A stretch of DNA of 13,079 bases. Source: Undivivens sp041652635 (GTDB taxonomy: Bacteria; Omnitrophota; Gorgyraeia; Gygaellales; Profunditerraquicolaceae). The translations under genes and the position numbers were made by a program. Location of the stretch: positions 1 to 13,079 of the forward strand of contig JBAZGW010000038.1 in NCBI GenBank assembly GCA_041652635.1, written 5' to 3'. The notes beneath the pieces are model-generated. The model saw only the letters and a list, made by a program, of their open reading frames with translations, did no database searches and was not told the origin of the DNA. Positions 7,660-13,052 of the stretch are shown in pieces; positions within the stretch are counted from its first letter, which is position 1, and each line of letters opens with the position of its first letter.

Positions 7660-7870
7660 TTGTTATGAAGCACGAAGCAGGAGGCAAGAAGGACGAGAAA
7701 CACGAGGCACGATGGACGAGGCATGAAGGACGAGAAATACGGAGGGACGAAAGAAAAACGAAGGATGAAGCACGCGGGATGAAGGACGTAATGAAGAACA
7801 AGACACGAAAGATAAGAAATGATGTGCGGGATGCGTTATCCTTCATGTTTCATGCCTCGTGCTTCGGTAT
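7660..7870. repeat. purine-rich degenerate tandem repeat with inverted copy at the right end
   Basis: From about 7660 to 7820 the + strand is almost all purine plus C, built from loose copies of units such as GAAGCACGA, GGACGAG and GGCATGAAGG. At the right end (about 7840-7866) the theme appears reversed: CGAGGCATGAA (7717-7727) is complemented exactly by TTCATGCCTCG (7849-7859), so the ends could pair. A reading frame over 7665-7907 encodes a run of charged residues (KHEAGGKKDEKHEAR) and is best seen as an artefact of the repeat. Confidence 0.7.
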
Positions 7871-7949
7871 TCAGCCCTGGGATCACGGGGACAGAATACT
7901 TGATTAAAAGCGGGTGCCGGGTTTTTGGTTCTGGGGAAAGCGCCAAGAA

Positions 7950-8076
7950 TTAACAGTCTGCTGAAAAACCCTATTCTCGTCATCCTGAGCGAAGCGAAGG
8001 ATCTCATCTCCGTCGGAGATTCTTCGGCCTTCGGCCTCAGAATGACGCAATTGAGACTTTTTCAGCAGACTGTTAA
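7950..8076. mobile_element. MITE with perfect 19-bp terminal inverted repeats
   Basis: TTAACAGTCTGCTGAAAAA (7950-7968) is complemented exactly at 8058-8076. The flanks extend the match imperfectly (AAGA to the left, TCTT to the right). The 127-bp element encodes no transposase. Its interior is palindromic: CGTCATCCTGAG (7978-7989) opposes CTCAGAATGACG (8036-8047), with the GAGCGAAGCGAAGGATCT motif between them. No clear target duplication is visible. Movement by a transposase encoded elsewhere is inferred from the structure. Confidence 0.85.
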
Positions 8077-8149
8077 GTCTTTTGATATTCGGATGCGGTT
8101 AAGATACTCTTATTTTAGTCTTGCCGAAATATCATAAGGTTGGATTTAG

Positions 8150-8290
8150 TCCGTTACCGATCTTAAAACCCGGTTGTCGTTTGTCGGTTACGATACCGTA
8201 TCGTCAATCGTCTTGCGTTTAACGGTTTGAAAGACGTAACCGTGACCGAAAACCGATCGGGCTTCGTTACCGTTGCCGTTACCGATTTTA
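8150..8290. repeat. GTTACCG-type short degenerate repeats and a palindrome
   Basis: Variants of GTTACCG recur in both orientations: CCGTTACCGATC near 8152, CGGTTACG near 8185, GTAACCGTGACCG near 8236 and GTTACCGTTGCCGTTACCG at 8266-8284. ACGATACCGTATCGT (8190-8204) is a palindrome around a single C. No gene is visible in 8077-8298; the stretch holds only this material. Confidence 0.55.
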
Positions 8291-8298
8291 TTGTGTAT

Positions 8299-8352
8299 AT
8301 GAAGAAATTCTTTATTCTCCTACGCAGAAGACCACGGGATGAATACGCGTGA
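8299..8352 (+). other. original cupin start codon and leader frame, now ended inside repeat copy 1
   Basis: ATG AAG AAA TTC (8299-8310) joins in frame to ATT GGC GGT (8472 onward) if the repeat is removed, giving MKKFIGGNLFKTAKGRK, a natural cupin N-terminus. With the repeat present, the frame from this ATG runs 17 codons and stops at TGA 8350-8352, which overlaps ATG 8352-8354 in the cupin frame. I see no good ribosome site before 8299, so use of this start is inferred from the gene reconstruction. Confidence 0.5.
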
Positions 8353-8471
8353 TGAACGGAAAGGATTACTACATAAAGAGCGGGACTGCTTCGGAGGAAT
8401 TTCGCTCAAATAGCAGAGAAACCCCGGGCGCCTGTCCTGAGCAAGGTCGAAGGATCAGCCCGGGTAGCTTT
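8311..8471 (+). repeat. coding repeat element, copy 1 (161 bp, at 5' end of cupin gene)
   Basis: It begins TTTATTCTCCTACGCAGAAG and ends GGGTAGCTTT, between left flank TTC and right flank ATT. Its last 90 bases are about 96% identical to copy 2, with four differences counted. CCCGGGC (8423-8429) pairs with GCCCGGG (8458-8464), and CTGCT/AGCAG flank a second small hairpin. The length is not a multiple of three, so it shifts the frame of the host gene. In the restarted frame it encodes residues including GTASEEFRSNSRETPG and PEQGRR. Confidence 0.85.
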
Positions 8472-8825
8472 ATTGGCGGTAATCTGTTTAAAACGGCTAA
8501 AGGCCGCAAGGACGGGGAAATATTCGACGCCCTTTTTGTTTCTTCCGGGGTAAAGATAGAGCGGATTATTTCTTTAGGCCAGACTACCGCGCCCGGTAAA
8601 TGGTTGAAACAGAGCAGGGACGAATGGGTATTGTTATTGAAAGGGGCGGCGCGCCTGAAGATCGGCGATGACATCCTGCGCGTTAAAAGAGGCGATTATC
8701 TTTTTATTCCCGCGGATCTGCGGCACCGGGTGGAATGGACGCGTCCCGCGAAAGAGACGGTCTGGCTTGCCGTGTACTTAAAGAACGGCCGGGGCCTTAA
8801 AACCCGTGAGAACCGGAAAAAATAA
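8349..8825 (+). CDS. small cupin-domain protein whose N-terminus is repeat-derived
   Basis: Up to 158 residues (GTG 8349; the ATG at 8352 is the next codon). Residues 1 to about 41 come from the inserted repeat. The remaining 117 form a single cupin domain: FDALFVSSGVKIERIISLGQ, then EWVLLLKGAARLKIGDD, then LRVKRGDYLFIPADLRHRVEWT and WLAVYL. These are the two cupin motifs of a small beta barrel that in relatives binds a metal; the His of LRHRVEW is a candidate ligand. Substrate and role are unknown. Translation may restart through TGATG (8350-8354), because the original ATG at 8299 is out of frame. It ends 4 bases before the likely start of the acetolactate decarboxylase gene, so the two are probably cotranscribed. 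Confidence 0.75.
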   Translation: MMNGKDYYIKSGTASEEFRSNSRETPGACPEQGRRISPGSFIGGNLFKTAKGRKDGEIFDALFVSSGVKIERIISLGQTTAPGKWLKQSRDEWVLLLKGAARLKIGDDILRVKRGDYLFIPADLRHRVEWTRPAKETVWLAVYLKNGRGLKTRENRKK

Positions 8826-8829
8826 TGAG

Positions 8830-9735
8830 ATGAAAATGTATAAGATTAAAAAGGATTTCTTATTCTCCTACGCAGAAAACCACAGGCTTAAGCCTATGGT
8901 TGAATGTGCAGGTGAATGGAAAGGTATCACTGCACAAAGGGGTGGGACTGCTTCGGAGGAATTTCGCTCAAATAGCAGAGAAACCCCGGGCGCCTGTCCT
9001 GAGCAAAGTCGAAGGATTAGCCCGGGGAGCTTCATTTTACTTCTGTCGTTCTTGCTGCTTCTGCAGGCGGGTTGTATTTCTCTTCGTCAGGCTGACAAAA
9101 CCGTTTGTCAGTTCTCTTCAATGGACGCATTTCAATCCGGAGCTTATCAAGGGTGGGTGAAATACGGGAGTATAGCTAAATCCGGGGATTTTGGCATCGG
9201 CACGGTAGACCGTCTGGACGGGGAGATGATCGCGCTGGACGGGCGTTTCTACCGGATCAAATCCGACGGGAGCGTAAACGTTATCTCGCCGGGCACACTT
9301 TCGCCTTTTGCCACCGTAACCTTTTTTAAGCCGGATAGGGATTTTACGGCCGGTCAATTCAGCGATTACGCCGGGTTAGCCGCTTTTTTAGACGGCATCC
9401 TTCCCGATAAAGAGGCGCTGTATGCGATACGCGTGGATGGGGATTTCCTGCTAATGAAGACGCGCAGTCCGCGCGCGCAGTCAAAACCGTATCCGGCGCT
9501 TGAAGAAGCCCTGCGGGGCCAATCCGTTTTTCTTCTTAAGGACGTCACCGGCAGTATGGTGGGGTTTCGTTTCCCTGAATCCTGCCGTGGGGTGAATAAA
9601 CCGGGATATCATTTTCATTTTCTTTCCGGCGACAAACATTCCGGCGGTCACGTCTTGGAGCTTTCCTTTAGCGGCGGCAAAGTGCGCGTCTCCCGTATTT
9701 ATAACCTTTCTCTTAAAATTCCCGTTTCCAAATGA
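8830..9735 (+). CDS. budA: alpha-acetolactate decarboxylase, lipoprotein type, with a 58-residue repeat inserted in its signal peptide
   Basis: 301 residues from ATG 8830 (ATG 8836 and GTG 8806 are alternatives). The catalytic region carries the family pattern: GDFGIGTVDRLDGEMIALDG (conserved Glu), FYRIKSDG, FATVTFF, YAIRVDG, KPYPALEEAL, GFRFPE, and the zinc-binding GYHFHF ... HSGGHVLE with three His. The enzyme converts 2-acetolactate to acetoin and CO2. Characterised enzymes also use a Glu near the C-terminus (E253 in the Brevibacillus enzyme); I cannot place it in the last strand here. The signal peptide is split: MKMYKIKKDF (residues 3-12), then 58 repeat-encoded residues, then ILLLSFLLLLQAGC, a classic lipobox. 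Without the insert the lipoprotein signal is ideal. No acetolactate synthase gene is in the window. Family call is firm; export with the insert is unknown. Confidence 0.85.
   Translation: MKMYKIKKDFLFSYAENHRLKPMVECAGEWKGITAQRGGTASEEFRSNSRETPGACPEQSRRISPGSFILLLSFLLLLQAGCISLRQADKTVCQFSSMDAFQSGAYQGWVKYGSIAKSGDFGIGTVDRLDGEMIALDGRFYRIKSDGSVNVISPGTLSPFATVTFFKPDRDFTAGQFSDYAGLAAFLDGILPDKEALYAIRVDGDFLLMKTRSPRAQSKPYPALEEALRGQSVFLLKDVTGSMVGFRFPESCRGVNKPGYHFHFLSGDKHSGGHVLELSFSGGKVRVSRIYNLSLKIPVSK
8860..9033 (+). repeat. coding repeat element, copy 2 (174 bp, in frame within decarboxylase signal peptide)
   Basis: It begins TTATTCTCCTACGCAGAAAA and ends GGGGAGCTTC, between GATTTC and ATTTTAC. The length is 58 codons exactly with no stop in the host frame. 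CCCCGGGC (8984-8991) pairs with GCCCGGGG (9020-9027). It encodes the same peptide as copy 1 (GTASEEFRSNSRETPG, PEQSRR, ISPGSF) in the same frame of the repeat. The middle part (about 8885-8945) differs from copy 1 in sequence and length. Confidence 0.88.
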
Positions 9736-9997
9736 AGCTCTCTTGGCTAATCCTTCGACGGAATTTATTCTGAGCGGATTCGACTTCGCTCACCATTAAA
9801 ACTTGTCGAAGGGCTCATGATAAGTGCCCGGGGTTTCTCTGCTATTTGAGCGAAATTTCTCCGAAGCAGTCCTTCTCTTTTTATACCTTTCCGTTCACCC
9901 TGCGTATTTATCTTCGCACAAGCGAATACCCGGCCTTCCGATTGGCCAGGGTGCAACCACCTTAAAAACCCGTGCGGTCTTCTGCGTAGGAGAATAA
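9734..9997 (-). repeat. coding repeat element, copy 3 (264 bp, inverted, within decarboxylase stop codon)
   Basis: On the - strand it begins at 9997 with TTATTCTCCTACGCAGAAG and ends at 9734 with GAGCTTC, between TTTAATC and ATTTGG, the same TC|ATT target. The ACTGCTTCGGAG, AATTTCGCTCAAATAGCAG and AACCCCGGGC parts are well kept. The second half is expanded by about 50 bases rich in CTTCGACAAG/GAGCGAAGTCGAA motifs, and the GCCCGGGG arm is lost. A larger middle section carries small hairpins such as TTCGC/GCGAA. The insertion splits the host TGA as T|GA, and the repeat's own first bases restore TGA. Confidence 0.82.
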
Positions 9998-10380
9998 GAT
10001 TAAATCCGGATATTGTAAGTCTTACCTATATATATATGATTCTGTAGCCGGTTAGGTTGGAATTACTTTAATCGGCGTTTTCTTTGCAGGGTGGGGCTAT
10101 CCCGGCGTTTTAGCCGGAACAGACGGTAAATGAAATCAAAAGCTGCTTTATTGTAAAACGCGGTGGAATAGACAGTTAAGTCATAATTACTCCATTGATC
10201 AGCGGCATTTTTGTTTTTAGAGTAACTTTCCTGCGCTTAGCTTTGTCTAATTATCAAACGGGGATAAGAAATTACAAGCTTATTCTATGGAAGTCGGGCA
10301 GCAAAGATGTATTTTAGCTCTTTTGTAAAGTTAATCAAAAGTTAGTTAACTTTTCTGTGTAAAACAGAGAAGCTTTTATT
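9998..10380. other. AT-rich intergenic stretch without a recognisable gene
   Basis: No reading frame with coding character is seen on either strand. The stretch holds an AT run (TATATATATA near 10028), scattered short hairpins such as GCCGG and CGGCG pieces near 10050-10115, and the perfect inverted repeat AAAAGTTAGTTAACTTTT (10337-10354). That palindrome might be an operator or nothing. TCTGT/ACAGA near 10354-10368 forms another small stem. Confidence 0.5.
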
Positions 10381-10408
10381 TTAACAGCTTTTTAAGCAGT
10401 TTTATAAA
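10381..10408 (+). promoter_or_regulatory. possible promoter of the secreted HEXXH protein gene
   Basis: TTAACA (10381-10386), a 16-base spacer and TATAAA (10403-10408) fit a sigma70 promoter with four or five matches per box. In such AT-rich sequence chance matches are common, so confidence is limited. Confidence 0.4.
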
Positions 10409-10454
10409 GTTAACCATCCCAGGGTCGCGTAAAGACACAAACGGCGAGGTGAAT

Positions 10455-11840
10455 ATGAAAAAAAGAACTTTATGGTTGCTGTCAGCGTTGGTGTTGGTCA
10501 GTCTCGGTTTCTCTATGAGTTACGCTGGAGACCCGGGAGAGAACGGTGACCCGACCAAAGAGGTTATGGACCAGTCCTCCGATGGCCTGAAAAAGGCTTG
10601 GAAGAAAGCAAGTGCGGCAATAGATCCTAATACCGCTGCCAGCCAGGAAGCCGCGGATAAAGTAGGGAAGACCCAGGAGTCTTCTAAACAAAAAGATCAG
10701 CAGGATAAGCAAGACAATTCCGCCGGACAGCATAATAACGGCGGGGGAACGCGCGGGAACGGGATGGCGATGTCCGGCGGCCAGAGTATGGGTATGGGCG
10801 GCGGCATGAGTATGGGCGGGATGGGAATGGGCGGCGGCCGCGGGATGCGCGGAGGAATGTTCTTCCCCGGCGGCGGTATGGGCGGATATGGCGGCGGTTC
10901 TAACCGGCAGCCGGGTACAGGCGGAGGCGACAGCACTACTACCCAGGAACCTACCGGCGGCGATACTACAGGTGGAGATGACACCACTACCGCGGAACCC
11001 ACCGAATCCGCTGAGTTGAATACTTTGATAGAAAAGTACACGAGCGCTACCGATCAGGAAACCGCCAGGGCGGCTTTAAGCGATATCGTGGAACTGGTAA
11101 AATCAGACTCCTCACTTGAAGAGGCTTTCATAGATTATTTCAATCTCACCGGCACGGCGCTGGAGATATGGGATACATATAATGTGCTGGTAACCAATTC
11201 CGAAAGCGGCACCGATTTTACGCAAACGCAGTTAAGCGAAATAGCGGAGGTTTTGGCTTCGCTGCCTTCCGAGGACGTGGCTTTGATCAGCGTTGTAACT
11301 ACGACCACGGCTTCCGAGGGTTCGAGCGACTCTTTGCTTGGGTTCACTTATACCGATACCGATAACGGCACGGTGGTCATAAATACTTCAAGCTCTTACA
11401 TCTCCACGGCGTCTGACGGACTGCAGACTTTTGCCGGCACTCTTTCCCATGAGATCGGCCACAGGGTGCAGTATTCGTTATCCGCTACGGATTCGGCTGC
11501 GTTCACTGCCTTGCACGAGGCTTCCGGGACGGACGTTGAGAATTACGCCAGCAGTTACGGGATGACCGAGTACAGTTCGAGCGATCCAGGTTACGAGGAT
11601 TTCGCCACGATGTACGAGGCTTGGTGCACGGATTCCGAAACCCTGATCGCCAGGGCCGAGAGCCAGGCTGCGTCCGGCTCGACCATTCTGCTGGAAAAAG
11701 TAGAATTTATGGCTAAACTCTTCGCGCATACCGGGTCTGACGGCAATACCTACACCTATATCTATACCACCGACAGCAGCGGCAACGTAAGCCGGACCGA
11801 GGTGCTTTTAGGCAGCGACGGCCTGCCGGTGACAAGTTGA
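10455..11840 (+). CDS. secreted putative zinc metalloprotease (HEXXH) with Met/Gly-rich segment
   Basis: 461 residues from ATG 10455, chosen over an in-frame GTG at 10449 because GAGG (10446-10449) sits 5 bases upstream. The signal peptide MKKRTLWLLSALVLVSLGFS..SYA ends at about residue 24. A polar Lys/Gln-rich part follows, then a Met/Gly-rich segment at about 94-150 (repeats like MGMGGGMSMGGMGMGG) and a Thr/Gly/Asp/Pro linker. The rest is an acidic, Ser/Thr-rich globular domain. His332-Glu333-x-x-His336 (SHEIGHRVQ) and Glu388 in FATMYEAW form a gluzincin-type zinc site, reminiscent of the anthrax lethal factor/Pro-Pro endopeptidase group, where a helix with Y-x-x-x-F-A-x-x-(F/Y)-x-E follows. 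The protein is probably exported; target unknown. The stop TGA is the base before the IS30 element, so its C-terminus may have been altered by that insertion. Confidence 0.7.
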   Translation: MKKRTLWLLSALVLVSLGFSMSYAGDPGENGDPTKEVMDQSSDGLKKAWKKASAAIDPNTAASQEAADKVGKTQESSKQKDQQDKQDNSAGQHNNGGGTRGNGMAMSGGQSMGMGGGMSMGGMGMGGGRGMRGGMFFPGGGMGGYGGGSNRQPGTGGGDSTTTQEPTGGDTTGGDDTTTAEPTESAELNTLIEKYTSATDQETARAALSDIVELVKSDSSLEEAFIDYFNLTGTALEIWDTYNVLVTNSESGTDFTQTQLSEIAEVLASLPSEDVALISVVTTTTASEGSSDSLLGFTYTDTDNGTVVINTSSSYISTASDGLQTFAGTLSHEIGHRVQYSLSATDSAAFTALHEASGTDVENYASSYGMTEYSSSDPGYEDFATMYEAWCTDSETLIARAESQAASGSTILLEKVEFMAKLFAHTGSDGNTYTYIYTTDSSGNVSRTEVLLGSDGLPVTS

Positions 11841-11864
11841 GAATTGTAATCGTAAGTGCGACAA
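11841..11864. repeat. IS30 left terminal inverted repeat
   Basis: Pairs with 13029-13052, 21 of 24 matching bases; the inner twelve, TAAGTGCGACAA, are identical. Confidence 0.85.
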
Positions 11865-11879
11865 GAAATAAATAAAAAA

Positions 11880-11949
11880 GCTTCATAGATCGAAAAAAAC
11901 TGTTACTTTGTAAGTGACGAACAAACAAAGAACAGGAGATCTATGAAGC
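11880..11949 (+). promoter_or_regulatory. fold-back hairpin covering the transposase start codon
   Basis: GCTTCATAGATC (11880-11891) is a perfect 12-base complement of GATCTATGAAGC (11938-11949), which contains the transposase ATG (11943-11945) and the end of its AGGAGAT ribosome site. Between the arms GTTACTT/AAGTGAC forms a smaller stem. An RNA that contains both arms would hide its own start. In other insertion sequences (for example IS10) such structures silence transcripts that read in from outside; here that role is inferred. Confidence 0.7.
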
Positions 11950-13019
11950 CAAAAGATTGTATCACGAAGAGGAAAGAATATACACATTTAAAAGAAAGAG
12001 ATCGATATAAGATCGAAGTGTTGTTGGAGGGGAAGAAAAAAGCGGAAGAGATAGCCGGGCTTCTGAGACGTGATCGATCAACGATTTATCGAGAGATTAA
12101 ACGAGGCAGGATCAGGCGGCTGCAAAGTGATTTGAGCGAGAAAGAGCAATATCGGGCGAATGTAGCGCAGGCAGATTACGAAAGACAGTGCCGGAATAAA
12201 GAGCGTTCATTAAAGATCGGTAAAGATAAACGGTTAGAAGAGTATCTTAGGGTAAAACTGATAGAAGAACAGTATTCGCCGGATGCGATTCTTGGAGAAA
12301 TAAAGGTTCGCGGATTAAAATTTGAAGGTATTATATGTACGAAGACGTTATATAACTATATAGATGCGGGAATTTTTTCAGGAATAAGCAACAAAGATTT
12401 GTGGGAAAAAAGGAAAAAGAAGAGACGAAGATATAAAAAGCTTGGGCGGATAAGTTCCCGGAATAGATTATGCCGTAGTATTGAAGAACGGCCTCAGGCA
12501 ATCAATAACCGCGTAGGGTATGGGCATTGGGAAGGAGACAGCGTAAAAGGGCGGCTGGGGACTAAAACGAGCTTGTTTACGCTGACCGAGAGAAAGACCA
12601 GGGAAGAAATCATAATCAAGGTGGAACAGGCGACGCAGGAGGCCATAAAAGAGGCTATCGACGGGCTGGAGAAGGAATACGGCGGTTGGTTTAAGATAAA
12701 GTTCAAGTCGATAACGTTTGATAATGGAGTTGAGTTCTTGGACTGGAGAACCTTGGAAGTAAGTGTGTCGGGAGAGGAAGAACGAAGGACGACGATATAT
12801 TTTGCGCATTCGTATAGTTCATGGGAACGGGGAACGAATGAGAATCAGAACCGTATGATCAGGCGTTTTATTCCTAAGGGGACCGATATTGCGGATGTTA
12901 GTGGAAAAGAGATTACAATAATACAGGATTGGATGAATAATTATCCACGAAAAATCCTGGGATACAAGACAGCAAACCAAGCGGCGAAGGATTGCTTGCA
13001 AAGTAACAATATGGTCTAA
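11943..13019 (+). CDS. IS30-family transposase
   Basis: 358 residues, intact. An N-terminal helix-turn-helix domain (LKERDRYKIEVLLEGKKKAE .. IAGLLRRDRSTIYREIKRG, about 18-57) is the IS30 DNA-binding region. The catalytic DDE core shows Asp199 in HWEGDSV, Asp260 in ITFDNGVEF and Glu300 in ERGTNENQNRMIRRFIPKGT, all typical of the family. The enzyme cuts and joins the IS ends by DDE transposition. An AGGAG site lies 4-5 bases before the ATG but is partly locked in the fold-back hairpin. No frameshift or stop interrupts the gene, so the element may be active. Confidence 0.95.
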   Translation: MKPKDCITKRKEYTHLKERDRYKIEVLLEGKKKAEEIAGLLRRDRSTIYREIKRGRIRRLQSDLSEKEQYRANVAQADYERQCRNKERSLKIGKDKRLEEYLRVKLIEEQYSPDAILGEIKVRGLKFEGIICTKTLYNYIDAGIFSGISNKDLWEKRKKKRRRYKKLGRISSRNRLCRSIEERPQAINNRVGYGHWEGDSVKGRLGTKTSLFTLTERKTREEIIIKVEQATQEAIKEAIDGLEKEYGGWFKIKFKSITFDNGVEFLDWRTLEVSVSGEEERRTTIYFAHSYSSWERGTNENQNRMIRRFIPKGTDIADVSGKEITIIQDWMNNYPRKILGYKTANQAAKDCLQSNNMV

Positions 13020-13028
13020 AGCTTGATT

Positions 13029-13052
13029 TTGTCGCACTTAGAGTTACAATTC
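13029..13052. repeat. IS30 right terminal inverted repeat
   Basis: Reverse complement of the left end with three mismatches. The 27 bases after it, to the window end, show nothing recognisable. Confidence 0.85.

Larger units (their letters stand above)
11841..13052 (+). mobile_element. IS30-family insertion sequence, complete
   Basis: About 1.21 kb with one transposase gene and imperfect 24-bp terminal inverted repeats: 11841-11864 and 13029-13052, matching at 21 of 24 positions (GAATTGTAA, three mismatches, then TAAGTGCGACAA). Family length and single-gene layout fit IS30. No clean short target duplication is seen (left flank GTTGA, right flank ACCCT), so the exact ends may be a base or two off, or the flanks have changed. 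The left end directly abuts the stop codon of the upstream gene. Confidence 0.85.

Noticed and set aside
7665..7907. 80-residue open frame of charged residues
   Set aside because: It is the translation of the purine-rich repeat array, with no ribosome site and no globular character.
7925..8137. 70-residue open frame
   Set aside because: Most of it is the MITE read as protein (VILSEAKDL..), which is a known type of false gene; it runs through both inverted ends.
8900..9160. 86-residue frame overlapping the decarboxylase start
   Set aside because: An alternative frame through repeat copy 2; the decarboxylase frame carries the lipobox and catalytic motifs.
9765..9956. 63-residue open frame on the - strand
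   Set aside because: It lies wholly inside repeat copy 3 and has no host gene sequence on either side in frame.
10411..10450. Possible c-di-GMP riboswitch (GGGTCGCGTAAAGACACAAACGG resembles one half of the motif in spirit)
   Set aside because: The partner half with GCAAACC and the tetraloop receptor are absent, and the stretch is too short for the fold.
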